This document shows positions 13,101 through 27,800 of a stretch of DNA of 64,000 nt, piece by piece. How positions within the stretch are numbered: position 1 is the first letter of the stretch; each line of letters starts with the position of its first letter. The notes beneath the pieces are model-generated. The model did no database searches. It was not told the origin of the DNA and saw nothing but the letters and a program-made list of their open reading frames with translations. The stretch is from Tubulanus polymorphus (lineage: Eukaryota > Nemertea > Palaeonemertea > Tubulaniformes > Tubulanidae): assembly GCF_964204645.1 (NCBI RefSeq), contig NC_134032.1, positions 5,201,175 to 5,265,174 of the forward strand. The letters are read 5' to 3'. The position numbers and the translations under genes are program-made.

Positions 13101-16100
13101 ACACATTTCGACCGGAAAACGTTGTTCAGTGCGAGAAAAGACGTTTTCTTATCAAATTTCCCCCCTATCGAAAAAATGACGATGTCGATGCGTAAAAGCG
13201 CTCAAATCGTCAGGAAAAGCATATTTCGAACCGGAAACGTCGTTCCGCGCGAGAAAAGACGTTTTCTTATCAAATTCCCCCCCCCCTATCGGAAAAATGA
13301 CGATGTCGATGCGTAAGAGCGCTCAAATAGTCAGGAAAAGAACATTTCGACCCGAAAACGTCGTTCAGAGCGAGAAAAGACGTTTTCTTATCAAATTGTC
13401 CCCCTATCGGAAAAATGACGTTGTCGATGCGTAAAAGCCCTCAAATCGTCAGGAAAAGCACATTTCGACCAGAAAACGTCGTTCAGAGCGAGAAAAGACT
13501 TTTTCTTATCAAATTTCCCCCCTATCGAAAAAATGACGATGTCGATGCGTAAAAGCGCTCAAATCGTCAGGAAAAGCACATTTCGACCCGAAAACATCGT
13601 TCCGCGCGAGAAAGACGTTTTCTTATCAAATTTCCCCCCTATCGGAAAAATGACGATTTCGATGCGTAAAAGCGCTCAAATAGTCAGGAAAAGCACATTT
13701 CGACCAGACAACGTTATTCAGAGCGAGAAAAGACTTTTTCTTATCAAATTTCCCCCCTATCGAAAAAATGACGATGTCGATGCGTAAAAGCGCTCAAATC
13801 GTCAGGAAAAGCAGATTTCGACCCGAAAACGTCGTTCCGCGCGGGAAAAGACGTTTACTTATAAAATTTCCCCCTATCGGAAAAATGACGATTTCGATGC
13901 GTAAGAGCGCTCAAAAGTCAGGAAAAGCACATTTCGACCCGAAAACGTCGTTCAGCGCGAGAAAAGACGTTTTCTTATCAAATTTCCCCCCTATCGGAAA
14001 AATGACGATGTCGATGCGTAAAAGCGCTCAAATAGTCAGGAAAAGCACATTTCGACCCGAAAACGTCGTTCAGAGCGAGAAAAGACGTTTTCTTATCAAA
14101 TTGTCCCCCTATCGGAAAAACGACGATGTCGACGCGTGAAAGCGCTCAAATCGTCAGGAAAAGCACCTTTCGACCCGAAAACGTCGTTCACAGCGAGAAA
14201 AGACGTTTTCTTATCAAATTTTCCCCCTATCGGAAAAACGACGATGTCGATGCGTAAAAGGGCTCAAATCGTCTGGAAAAGTACATTTCGACCCGAAAAC
14301 GTCGTTCAGAGCGAGAAAAGACGTTTTCTTATCAAATTGTCCCCCTATCGGAAAAATGACGATGTCGATGCGTAAAAGCGCTCAAATCGTCAGGAAAAGC
14401 ACATTTCGACCAGAAAACGTCGTTCAGAGCGAGAAAAGACGTTTTCTTATCAAATTTTCCCCCTATCGGAAAAATGACGATGTCGATGCGTAAAAGCGCT
14501 CAAATCGTCAGGAATAACAAATTTCGACCAGAAAACGTCGTTCAGAGCGAGAAAAGACGTTTTCTTATAAAATTTCCCCCCTATCGAAAAAATGATGATG
14601 TCGATGCGTAAAAGCGCTCAAATCGTCAGGAAAAACACATTTCGACCGGAAAACGTCGTTCAGTGCGAGAAAAGACGTTTTCTTATCAAATTTCCCCCCT
14701 CTCGAAAAAATGACGATGTCGATGCGTAAAAGAGCTCAAATCGTCAGGAAAAGCACATTTCGACCCGAAAACGTCGTTCAGAGCAAGAAAAGACGTTTTC
14801 TTATCAAATTGTCCCCCTATCGGAAAAATGACGATGTCGATGCGTAAGAGCGCTCAAATCGTCAGGAAAAGCACATTTCGACCCGAAAACGTCGTTCAGA
14901 GCGAGAAAAGACGTTTTCTTATCAAATTGTCCCCCTATCAGAAAAATGACGATGGCGATGCGTAAAAGCGCTCAAATCGCCAGGAAAAGCACATTTCGAC
15001 CCGAAAACGTCGTTCAGAGCGAGAAAAGACGTTTTCTTATCAAATTGTCCCCCTATCGGAAAAATGACGATGGCGATGCGTAAAAGCGCTCAAATCGTCA
15101 GGAAAAGCACATTTCGACCAGAAAACGTCGTTCAGAGCGAGAAAAGACGTTTTCTTATCAAATTTCCCCCCTATCGGAAAAATGACGATGGCGATGCGTA
15201 AAAGCGCATAAATCGTCAGGAAAAGCACATTTCGACCCGAAAACGTCGTTCAGAGCGAGAAAAGACGTTTTCTTATCAAATTTTCCCCCATCGGAAAAAT
15301 GACGATGTCGATGCGTAAGAGCGCTCAAATAGTCAGGAAAAGCACATTTCGACCCGAAAACGTCGTTCAGAGCGAGAAAAGACGTTTTCTTATCAAATTT
15401 CCCCCCTATCGAAAAAATGATGATGTCGATGCGTAAAAGTGCTCAAATCGTCAGGAAAAGCACATTTCGACCCGAAATCGTCGTTCAGAGCGAGAAAAGA
15501 CGTTTTCTTATCAAATTGTCCCCCTATCAGAAAAATGACGATGGCGATGCGTAAAAGCGCTCAAATCGCCAGGAAAAGCACATTTCGACCCGAAAACGTC
15601 GTTCAGAGCGAGAAAAGACGTTTTCTTATCAAATTGTCCCCCTATCGGAAAAATGACGATGGCGATGCGTAAAAGCGCTCAAATCGTCAGGAAAAGCACA
15701 TTTCGACCAGAAAACGTCGTTCAGAGCGAGAAAAGACGTTTTCTTATCAAATTTCCCCCCTATCGGAAAAATGACGATGGCGATGCGTAAAAGCGCATAA
15801 ATCGTCAGGAAAAGCACATTTCGACCCGAAAACGTCGTTCAGAGCGAGAAAAGACGTTTTCTTATCAAATTGTCCCCCTATCGGAAAAATGACGATGGCG
15901 ATGCGTAAAAGCGCTCAAATCGTCAGGAAAAGCACTTTTCGAACCGAAAACGTCGTTCCGCGCGAGAAAAGACGTATTCTTATCAAATTTTCCCCCTATC
16001 GAAAATGACGATGTCGATGCGTAAAAGCGCTCAAATCGTCAGGAAAAGCATATTTCGACCAGGAAACGTCGTTCCGCGCGAGAAAAGACGTTTTCTTATC

Positions 16101-17240
16101 AAATTCCCCCCCCCCCCCCCTATCGGAAAAATGACGATGTCGATGCGTAAGAGCGCTCAAATAGTCAGGAAAAGCACATTTCGACCCGAAAACGTCGTTC
16201 AGAGCGAGAAAAGACGTTTTCTTATCAAATTGTCCCCCTATCGGAAAAATGACGTTGTCGATGCGTAAAAGCCCTCAAATCGTCAGGAAAAGCACATTTC
16301 GACCAGAAAACGTCGTTCAGAGCGAGAAAAGACTTTTTCTTATCAAATTTCCCCCCTATCGAAAAAATGACGATGTCGATGCGTAAAAGCGCTCAAATCG
16401 TCAGGAAAAGCACATTTCGACCCGAAAACGTCGTTCCGCGCGAGAAAAGACGTTTTCTTATCAAATTTCCCCCCTATCGGAAAAATGACGATTTCGATGC
16501 GTAAAAGCGCTCAAATAGTCAGGAAAAGCACATTTCGACCCGAAAACGTCGTTCAGAGCGAGAAAAGACGTTTTCTTATCAAATTTTCCCCCTATCGAAA
16601 AAATGATGATGTCGATGCGTAAAAGCGCTCAAATCGTCAGGAAAAACACATTTCGACCGGAAAACGTTGTTCAGTGCGAGAAAAGACGTTTTCTTATCAA
16701 ATTTCCCCCCTATCGAAAAAATGACGATGTCGATGCGTAAAAGCGCTCAAATCGTCAGGAAAAGCATATTTCGAACCGGAAACGTCGTTCCGCGCGAGAA
16801 AAGACGTTTTCTTATCAAATTCCCCCCCCCCCCCTATCGGAAAAATGACGATGTCGATGCGTAAGAGCGCTCAAATAGTCAGGAAAAGAACATTTCGACC
16901 CGAAAACGTCGTTCAGAGCGAGAAAAGACGTTTTCTTATCAAATTGTCCCCCTATCGGAAAAATGACGTTGTCGATGCGTAAAAGCCCTCAAATCGTCAG
17001 GAAAAGCACATTTCGACCAGAAAACGTCGTTCAGAGCGAGAAAAGACTTTTTCTTATCAAATTTCCCCCCTATCGAAAAAATGACGATGTCGATGCGTAA
17101 AAGCGCTCAAATCGTCAGGAAAAGCACATTTCGACCCGAAAACGTCGTTCCGCGCGAGAAAAGACGTTTTCTTATCAAATTTCCCCCCTATCGGAAAAAT
17201 GACGATTTCGATGCGTAAAAGCGCTCAAATAGTCAGGAAA
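10150..17240 (+). repeat. Higher-order repeat pair, two copies of about 3,545 bp (30 monomers)
   Basis: The stretch from about 10,150 to 13,695 is repeated directly after itself, to about 17,240, with an offset of 3,543-3,545 bp. Rare variants such as GACAACGT(C/T)ATTCAG, TCGCCAGGAAAAGC and AGCGCATAAATCG recur at the same relative places. The offset shifts by 2 bp where the poly-C run at 12,563 (C13) corresponds to the one at 16,106 (C15). Part of the second copy (about 15,630-16,700) appears a third time at about 17,880-18,960, offset about 2,255 bp. The near-identity implies a recent segmental duplication by unequal exchange, or an assembly duplication. Confidence 0.88.
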
Positions 17241-20200
17241 AGCACATTTCGACCCGAAAACGTCGTTCAGAGCGAGAAAAGACGTTTTCTTATCAAATTT
17301 TCCCCCTATCGAAAAAATGATGATGTCGATGCGTAAAAGCGCTCAAATCGTCAGGAAAAACACATTTCGACCGGAAAACGTCGTTCAGTGCGAGAAAAGA
17401 CGTTTTCTTATCAAATTTTCCCCCTATCGAAAAAATGATGATGTCGATGCGTAAAAGCGCTCAAATCGTCAGGAAAAACACATTTCGACCGGAAAACGTC
17501 GTTCAGTGCGAGAAAAGACGTTTTCTTATCAAATTTCCACCCTCTCGAAAAAATGACGATGTCGATGCGTAAAAGAGCTCAAATCGTCTGGAAAAGTACA
17601 TTTCGACCAGAAAACGTCGTTCAGAGCGAGAAAAGACGTTTTTTTATCAAATTGTCCCCCTATCGAAAAAATGACGATGTCGATGCGTAAAAGAGCTCAA
17701 ATCGTCAGGAAAAGCACATTTCGACCCGAAAACGTCGTTCAGAGCGAGAAAAGACGTTTTCTTATCAAATTGTCCCCCTATCGGAAAAATGACGATGTCG
17801 ATGCGTAAGAGCGCTCAAATAGTCTGGAAAAGCACATTTCGACCCGAAAACGTCGTTCAGAGCGAGAAAAGACGTTTTCTTATCAAATTGTCCCCATATC
17901 GGAAAAATGACGATGGCGATGCGTAAAAGCGCTAAAATCGTCAGGAAAAGCACATTTCGACCAGAAAACGTCGTTCAGAGCGAGAAAAGACGTTTTCTTA
18001 TCAAATTTCCCCCCTATCGGAAAAATGACGATGGCGATGCGTAAAAGCGCATAAATCGTCAGGAAAAGCACATTTCGACCCGAAAACGTCGTTCAGAGCG
18101 AGAAAAGACGTTTTCTTATAAAATTGTCCCCCTATCGGAAAAATGACGATGGCGATGCGTAAAAGCGCTCAAATCGTCAGGAAAAGCACTTTTCGAACCG
18201 AAAACGTCGTTCCGCGCGAGAAAAGACGTTTTCTTATCAAATTTCCCCCCTATCGAAAAAATGACGATGTCGATGCGTAAAAGCGCTCAAATCGTCAGGA
18301 AAAGCATATTTCGACCCGGAAACGTCGTTCCGCGCGAGAAAAGACGTTTTCTTAACAAATTCCCCCCCCCCCCCTATCGGAAAATGACGATGTCGATGCG
18401 TAAGAGCGCTCAAATAGTCAGGAAAAGCACATTTCGACCCGAAAACGTCGTTCAGAGCGAGAAAAGACGTTTTCTTATCAAATTGTCCCCCAATCGGAAA
18501 AATGACGTTGTCGATGCGTAAAAGCCCTCAAATCGTCAGGAAAAGCACATTTCGACCAGAAAACGTCGTTCAGAGCGAGAAAAGACTTTTTCTTATCAAA
18601 TTTCCCCCCTATCGAAAAAATGACGATGTCGATGCGTAAAAGCGCTCAAATCGTCAGGAAAAGCACATTTCGACCCGAAAACGTCGTTCCGCGCGAGAAA
18701 AGACGTTTTCTTATCAAATTTCCCCCCTATCGGAAAAATGACGATTTCGATGCGTAAAAGCGCTCAAATAGTCAGGAAAAGCACATTTCGACCCGAAAAC
18801 GTCGTTCAGAGCGAGAAAAGACGTTTTCTTATCAAATTTTCCCCCTATCGAAAAAATGATGATGTCGATGCGTAAAAGCGCTCAAATCGTCAGGAAAAAC
18901 ACATTTCGACCGGAAAACGTCGTTCAGTGCGAGAAAAGACGTTTTCTTATCAAATTTCCACCCTCTCGAAAAAATGACGATGTCGATGCGTAAAAGAGCT
19001 CAAATCGTCTGGAAAAGTACATTTCGACCAGAAAACGTCGTTTAGAGCGAGAAAAGACGTTTTCTTATCAAATTGTCCCCCTATCGTAAAAATGACGATG
19101 GCGATGCGTAAAAGCGCTCAAATCGTCAGGAAAAGCACATTTCGACCAGAAAACGTCGTTCAGAGCGAGAAAAGACGTTTTCTTATCAAATTTCCCCCCT
19201 ATCGGAAAAATGACGATGGCGATGCGTAAAAGCGCATAAATCGTCAGGAAAAGCACATTTCGACCCGAAAACGTCGTTCAGAGCGAGAAAAGACGTTTTC
19301 TTATCAAATTTTCCCCCTATCGAAAAAATGATGATGTCGATGCGTAAAAGCGCTCAAATCGTCAGGAAAAACACATTTCGACCGGAAAACGTCGTTCAGT
19401 GCGAGAAAAGACGTTTTCTTATCAAATTTCCCCCCTCTCGAAAAAATGACGATGTCGATGCGTAAAAGAGCTCAAATCGTCTGGAAAAGTACATTTCGAC
19501 CCGAAAACGTCGTTCAGAGCGAGAAAAGACGTTTTCTTATCAAATTGTCCCCCTATCGGAAAATGATGATGGCGATGCGTAAAAGCGCTCAAATCGTCAG
19601 GAAAAGCACATTTCGAACCGGAAACGTCGTTCCGCGCGAGAAAAGACGTTTTCTTATCAAATTCCCCCCCCCCCTATCGGAAAAATGACGATGTCGATGC
19701 GTAAGAGCGCTCAAATAGTCAGGAAAAGCACATTTCGACCCGAAAACGTCGTTCAGAGCGAGAAAAGACGTTTTCTTATCAAATTGTCCCCCTATCGGAA
19801 AAATGACGTTGTCGATGCGTAAAAGCCCTCAAATCGTCAGGAAAAGCACATTTCGACCAGAAAATGTCGTTCAGAGCGAGAAAAGACGTTTTCTTATCAA
19901 ATTGTCCCCCTATCGGAAAAATGACGATGTCGATGCGTAAGAGCGCTCAAATAGTCTGGAAAAGCTCATTTCGACCCGAAAACGTCGTTCAGAGCGAGAA
20001 AAGACGTTTTCTTATCAAATTTTCCCCCTATCGGAAAAATGACGATGTCGATGCGTAAGAGCGCTCAAATAGTCAGGAAAAGCACATTTCGACCCGAAAA
20101 CGTCGTTCAGAGCGAGAAAAGACGTTTTCTTATCAAATTTCCCCCCTATCGAAAAAATGACGATGTCGATGCGTAAAAGAGCTCAAATCGTCAGGAAAAG

Positions 20201-21999
20201 CACATTTCGACCCGAAAACGTCGTTCAGAGCGAGAAAAGACGTTTTCTTATCAAATTGTCCCCCTATCGGAAAATGATGATGGCGATGCGTAAAAGCGCT
20301 CAAATCGTCAGGAAAAGCACATTTCGACCCGAAAACATCGTTCCGCGCGAGAAAAGACGTTTTCTTATCAAATTCCCCCCCCCCCCTATCGGAAAAATGA
20401 CGATGTCGATGCGTAAAAGCGCTCAAATAGTCAGGAAAAGCACATTTCGACCCGAAAACGTCGTTCAGAGCGAGAAAAGACGTTTTCTTATCAAATTGTC
20501 CCCCTATCGGAAAAATGACGTTGTCGATGCGTAAAAGCCCTCAAATCGTCAGGAAAAGCACATTTCGACCAGAAAACGTCGTTCAGAGCGAGAAAAGACT
20601 TTTTCTTATCAAATTTCCCCCCTATCGAAAAAATGACGATGTCGATGCGTAAAAGCGCTCAAATCGTCAGGAAAAGCACATTTCGACCAGAAAACGTCGT
20701 TCCGCGCGAGAAAAGACGTTTTCTTATCAAATTTCCCCCCTATCGGAAAAATGACGATTTCGATGCGTAAAAGCGCTTAAATAGTCAGGAAAAGCACATT
20801 TCGACCCGAAAACGTCGTTCAGAGCGAGAAAAGACGTTTTCTTATCAAATTTTCCCCCTATCGGAAAATGACGATGTCGATGCGTAAAAGCGCTCAAATA
20901 GTCAGGAAAAGCACATTTCGACCCGAAAACGTCGTTCAGTGCGAGAAAAGACGTTTTCTTATCAAATTGTCCCCCTATCGGAAAAATGACGATGTCGATG
21001 CGTAAAAGCGCTCAAATCGTCAGGAAAAGCACATTTCGACCAGAAAACGTCGTTCAGAGCGAGAAAAGACGTTTTCTTATCAAATTTCCCCCTATCGAAA
21101 AATGACGATGTCCATGCGTAAAAGCGCTCAAATCGTCAGGAAAAGCACATTTCGACCCGAAAACATCGTTCCGCGCGAGAAAAGACGTTTTCTTATCAAA
21201 TTTCCCCCCTATCGGAAAAAATGACGATGTCGATGCGTAAGAGCGCTCAAATAGTCAGGAAAAGCACATTTCGACCCGAAAACGTCGATCAGAGCGAGAA
21301 AAGGCGTTTTCTTATCAAATTGTCCCCCTATCGGAAAAACGACGATGTCGAGGCGTAAAAGCGCTCAAATCGTCAGGAAAAGCACATTTCGACCCGAAAT
21401 CGTCGATCAGAGCGAGAAGAGACGTTTTCTTATCAAATTGTTCCCCTATCGGAAAAACGACGATGTCGACGCGTGAAAGCGCTCAATTCGTCAGGAAAAG
21501 CACCTTTCGACCCGAAAACGTCGTTCAGAGCGAGAAAAGACGTTTTCTTATCAAATTTTCCCCCTATCGGAAAAAATGACGATGTCGATGCGTAAAAGCG
21601 CTCAAATCGTCTGGAAAAGCACATTTCGACCCGAAAACGTCGTTCAGAGCGAGAAAAGACGTTTTCTTATCAAATTGTCCCCCTATCGGAAAAATGAAGA
21701 TGTCGATGCGTAAAAGCGCTCAAATCGTCAGGAAAAGCACATTTCGACCAGAAAACGTCGTTCCGAGCGAGAAAAGACGTTTTCTTATCAAATTGTCCCC
21801 CTATCGGAAAATGATGATGGCGATGCGTAAAAGCGCTCAAATCGTCAGGAAAAGCACATTTCGACCCGAAAACATCGTTCCGCGCGAGAAAAGACGTTTT
21901 CTTATCAAATTCCCCCCCCCCCCCCCCTATCGGAAAAATGACGATGTCGATGCGTAAAAGCGCTCAAATAGTCAGGAAAAGCACATTTCGACCCGAAAA

Positions 22000-24885
22000 C
22001 GTCGTTCAGAGCGAGAAAAGACTTTTTCTTATCAAATTTCCCCCCTATCGAAAAAATGACGATGTCGATGCGTAAAAGCGCTCAAATCGTCAGGAAAAGC
22101 ACATTTCGACCAGAAAACGTCGTTCCGCGCGAGAAAAGACGTTTTCTTATCAAATTTCCCCCCTATCGGAAAAATGACGATTTCGATGCGTAAAAGCGCT
22201 CAAATAGTCAGGAAAAGCACATTTCGACCCGAAAACGTCGTTCAGAGCGAGAAAAGACGTTTTCTTATCAAATTTTCCCCCTATCGGAAAATGACGATGT
22301 CGATGCGTAAAAGCGCTCAAATAGTCAGGAAAAGCACATTTCGACCCGAAAACGTCGTTCAGTGCGAGAAAAGACGTTTTCTTATCAAATTGTCCCCCTA
22401 TCGGAAAAATGACGATGTCGATGCGTAAAAGCGCTCAAATCGTCAGGAAAAGCACATTTCGACCAGAAAACGTCGTTCAGAGCGAGAAAAGACGTTTTCT
22501 TATCAAATTTCCCCCTATCGAAAAATGACGATGTCCATGCGTAAAAGCGCTCAAATCGTCAGGAAAAGCACATTTCGACCCGAAAACATCGTTCCGCGCG
22601 AGAAAAGACGTTTTCTTATCAAATTTCCCCCCTATCGGAAAAAATGACGATGTCGATGCGTAAGAGCGCTCAAATAGTCAGGAAAAGCACATTTCGACCC
22701 GAAAACGTCGTTCAGCGCGAGAAAAGACGTTTTCTTATCAAATTGTCCCCCTATCGGAAAAATGACGATGTCGATGCGTAAAAGCGCTCGAATCGTCAGG
22801 AAAAGCACATTTCGACCCGAAAACGTCGATCAGAGCGAGAAAAGGCGTTTTCTTATCAAATTGTCCCCCTATCGGAAAAACGACGATGTCGAGGCGTAAA
22901 AGCGCTCAAATCGTCAGGAAAAGCACATTTCGACCCGAAATCGTCGATCAGAGCGAGAAGAGACGTTTTCTTATCAAATTGTTCCCCTATCGGAAAAACG
23001 ACGATGTCGACGCGTGAAAGCGCTCAATTCGTCAGGAAAAGCACCTTTCGACCCGAAAACGTCGTTCAGAGCGAGAAAAGACGTTTTCTTATCAAATTTT
23101 CCCCCTATCGGAAAAAATGACGATGTCGATGCGTAAAAGCGCTCAAATCGTCTGGAAAAGCACATTTCGACCCGAAAACGTCGTTCAGAGCGAGAAAAGA
23201 CGTTTTCTTATCAAATTGTCCCCCTATCGGAAAAATGAAGATGTCGATGCGTAAAAGCGCTCAAATCGTCAGGAAAAGCACATTTCGACCAGAAAACGTC
23301 GTTCCGAGCGAGAAAAGACGTTTTCTTATCAAATTTTCCCCCTATCGGAAAAATGACGATGTCGATGCGTAAAAGCGCTCAAATCATCAGGAATAACAAA
23401 TTTCGACCAGAAAACGTCGTTCAGGGCGAGAAAAGACGTTTTCTTATCAAATTTCCCCCTATCGAAAAAATGATGATGTCGATGCGTAAAAGCGCTTAAA
23501 TCGTCAGGAAAAACACATTTCGACCGGAAAATGTCGTTCAGTGCGAGAAAAGACGTTTTCTTATCAAATTTCCCCCCTATCGAAAAAATGACGATGTCGA
23601 TGCGTAAAAGAGCTCAAATCGTCAGGAAAAGCACATTTCGACCCGAAAACGTCGTTCAGAGCGAGTAAAGACGTTTTCTTATCAAATTGTCCCCCTATCG
23701 GAAAAATGACGATGGCGAAGCGTAAAAGCGCTCAAATCGTCAGGAAAAGCACATTTCGACCCGAAAACGTCGTTCCACGCGAGAAAAGACGTTTTCTTAT
23801 CAAATTGTCCCCCTATCAGAAAAATGACGATGGCGATGCGTAAAAGCGCTCAAATCGTCAGGAAAAGCACTTATCGACCCGAAAACGTCATTCCGCGCGA
23901 GAAAAGACGTTTTCTTATCAAATTTCCCCCCTATCGAAAAAATGACGATGTCGATGCGTAAGAGCGCTCAAATCGTCAGGAAAAGCACATTTCGACCCGA
24001 AAACGTCGTTCAGCGCGAGAAAAGACGTTTTCTTATCAAATTTTCCCCTATCAGAAAAATGACGATGTCGATGCGTAAAAGCGCTCAAATAGTCAGGAAA
24101 AGCACATTTCGACCCGAAAACGTCGTTCAGAGCGAGAAAAGACGTTTTCTTATCAAATTTTCCCCCTATCGGAAAAATGACGATGTCGATGCGTAAAAGC
24201 ACTCAAATAGTCAGGAAAAGCACATTTCGACCAGAAAACGTCGTTCAGAGCGAGAAAAGACGTTTTCTTATCAAATTGTCCCCCTATCGGAAAAATGACG
24301 ATGGCGATGCGTAAAAGCGCTCAAATCGTCAGGAAAAGCACATTTCGACCCGAAAACGTCGTTCAGAGCGAGAAAAGACGTTTTCTTATCAAATTGTCCC
24401 CCTATCGGAAAAATGACGATGGCGATGCGTAAAAGCGCTCAAATCGTCTGGAAAAGCACTTATCGACCCGAAAACGTCATTCCGCGCGAGAAAAGACGTT
24501 TTCTTATCAAATTTCCCCCCTATCGAAAAAACGACGATGTCGAGGCGTAAAAGCGCTCAAATCGTCAGGAAAAGCACATTTCGACCCGAAATCGTCGATC
24601 AGAGCGAGAAGAGACGTTTTCTTATCAAATTGTTCCCCTATCGGAAAAACGACGATGTCGACGCGTGAAAGCGCTCAAATCGTCAGGAAAAGCACCTTTC
24701 GACCCGAAAACGTCGTTCAGAGCGAGAAAAGACGTTTTCTTATCAAATTTTCCCCCTATCGGAAAAAATGACGATGTCGATGCGTAAAAGGGCTCAAATC
24801 GTCTGGAAAAGCACATTTCGACCCGAAAACGTCGTTCAGAGCGAGAAAAGACGTTTTCTTATCAAATTGTCCCCCTATCGGAAAA
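22000..24885 (+). repeat. 2.9-kb satellite block duplicated about 12.15 kb away (second copy about 34,155-37,040)
   Basis: Variants keep the same order with a constant offset of 12,153-12,154 bp: GACTTTTTCTT at 22,021 and 34,175, ACGATTTCGATGCG at 22,174 and 34,328, the cassette at 22,974 and 35,128, GGCGAAGCG near 23,713 and 35,867, and a further cassette at 24,625 and 36,778. Outside these limits the monomers no longer correspond. Confidence 0.82.
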
Positions 24886-27800
24886 ATGACGATGGCGATG
24901 CGTAAAAGCGCTCAAATCGTCAGGAAAAGCACTTTTCGAACCGAAAACGTCGTTCCGCGCGAGAAAAGACGTTTTCTTATCAAATTTCCCCCCTATCGAA
25001 AAATGACGATGTCGATGCGTAAAAGCGCTCAAATCGTCAGGAAAAGCACATTTTCGACCCGAAAACATCGTTCCGCGCGAGAAAAGACGTTTTCTTATCA
25101 AATTCCCCCCCCCCCCCCTATCGGAAAAATGACGATGTCGATGCGTAAAAGCGCTCAAATAGTCAGGAAAAGCACATTTCGACCCGAAAACGTCGTTCAG
25201 AGCGAGAAAAGGACGTTTTCTTATCAAATTGTCCCCCTATCGGAAAAATGACGTTGTCGATGCGTAAAAGCGCTCAAATCGTCAGGAAAAGCACATTTTG
25301 ACCAGAAAACGTCGTTCCGCGCGAGAAAAGACGTTTTCTTATCAAATTTCCCCCCTATCGGAAAAATGACGATTTCGATGCGTAAAAGCGCTCAAATAGT
25401 CAGAAAAGCACATTTCGACCCGAAAACGTCGTTCAGAGCGAGAAAAGACGTTTTCTTATCAAATTTTCCCCCTATCGGAAAATGACGATGTCGATGCGTA
25501 AAAGCGCTCAAATAGTCAGGAAAAGCACATTTCGACCCGAAAACGTCGTTCAGCGCGAGAAAAGACGTTTTCTTATCAAATTGTCCCCCTATCGGAAAAA
25601 TGACGATGTCGATGCGTAAAAGCGCTCAAATCGTCAGGAAAAGCACATTTCGACCAGAAAACGTCGTTCAGAGCGAGAAAAGACGTTTTCTTATCAAATT
25701 TCCCCCTATCGAAAAATGACGATGTCCATGCGTAAAAGCGCTCAAATCGTCAGGAAAAGCACATTTCGACCCGAAAACATCGTTCCGCGCGAGAAAAGAC
25801 GTTTTCTTATCAAATTTCCCCCTATCGGAAAAAATGACGATGTCGATGCGTAAGAGCGCTCAAATAGTCAGGAAAAGCACATTTCGACCAGAAAACGTCG
25901 TTCAGAGCGAGAAAAGACGTTTTCTTATCAAATTTCCCCCCTATCGGAAAAATGACGATGTCGATGCGTAAAAGCCCTCAAATCGTCAGGAAAAGCACAT
26001 TTCGACCCGAAAACGTCGTTCCGCGCGGGAAAAGACGTTTTCTTATAAAATTTCCCCCTATCGGAAAATGACGATTTCGATGCGTAAAAGCGCTCAAATC
26101 GTCAGGAAAAGCACTTATCGACCCGAAAACGTCATTCCGCGCGAGAAAAGACGTTTTCTTATCAAATTGTCCCCCTATCGGAAAAATGACGATGGCGAAG
26201 CGTAAAAGCGCTCAAATCGTCAGGAAAAGCACATTTCGACCCGAAAACGTCGTTCCACGCGAGAAAAGACGTTTTCTTATCAAATTGTCCCCCTATCAGA
26301 AAAATGACGATGGCGATGCGTAAAAGCGCTCAAATCGTCAGGAAAAGCACTTATCGACCCGAAAACGTCATTCCGCGCGAGAAAAGACGTTTTCTTATCA
26401 AATTTCCCCCCTATCGAAAAAATGACGATGTCGATGCGTAAGAGCGCTCAAAAGTCAGGAAAAGCACATTTCGACCCGAAAACGTCGTTCAGCGCGAGAA
26501 AAGACGTTTTCTTATCAAATTTCCCCTATCAGAAAAATGACGATGTCGATGCGTAAAAGCGCTCAAATAGTCAGGAAAAGCACATTTCGACCCGAAAACG
26601 TCGTTCAGAGCGAGAAAAGACGTTTTCTTATCAAATTTTCCCCCTATCGGAAAAATGACGATGTCGATGCGTAAAAGCACTCAAATAGTCAGGAAAAGCA
26701 CATTTCGACCAGAAAACGTCGTTCAGAGCGAGAAAAGACGTTTTCTATCAAATTGTCCCCCTATCGAAAAATGACCGATGGCGATGCGTAAAAGCGCTCA
26801 AATCGTCAGGAAAAGCACATTTCGACCCGAAAACGTCGTTCAGAGCGAGAAAAGACGTTTTCTTATCAAATTTCCCCCCTATCGGAAAAAATGACGATGT
26901 CGATGCGTAAGAGCGCTCAAATAGTCAGGAAAAGCACATTTCGACCCGAAAACGTCGTTCAGCGCGAGAAAAGACGTTTTCTTATCAAATTGTCCCCCTA
27001 TCGGAAAAATGACGATGTCGATGCGTAAAAGCGCTCGAATCGTCAGGAAAAGCACATTTCGACCCGAAAACGTCGATCAGAGCGAGAAAAGGCGTTTTCT
27101 TATCAAATTGTCCCCCTATCGGAAAAACGACGATGTCGAGGCGTAAAAGCGCTCAAATCGTCAGGAAAAGCACATTTCGACCCGAAAACGTCGTTCCACG
27201 CGAGAAAAGACGTTTTCTTATCAAATTGTCCCCCTATCAGAAAAATGACGATGGCGATGCGTAAAAGCGCTCAAATCGTCAGGAAAAGCACTTATCGACC
27301 CGAAAACGTCATTCCGCGCGAGAAAAGACGTTTTCCTTATCAAATTTCCCCCCTATCGAAAAAATGACGATGTCGATGCGTAAGAGCGCTCAAAAGTCAG
27401 GAAAAGCACATTTCGACCCGAAAACGTCGTTCAGCGCGAGAAAAGACGTTTTCTTATCAAATTTTCCCCTATCAGAAAAATGACGATGTCGATGCGTAAA
27501 AGCGCTCAAATAGTCAGGAAAAGCACATTTCGACCCGAAAACGTCGTTCAGAGCGAGAAAAGACGTTTTCTTATCAAATTTTCCCCCTATCGGAAAAATG
27601 ACGATGTCGATGCGTAAAAGCACTCAAATAGTCAGGAAAAGCACATTTCGACCAGAAAACGTCGTTCAGAGCGAGAAAAGACGTTTTCTTATCAAATTGT
27701 CCCCCTATCGAAAAATGACGATGGCGATGCGTAAAAGCGCTCAAATCGTCAGGAAAAGCACATTTCGACCCGAAAACGTCGTTCAGAGCGAGAAAAGACG

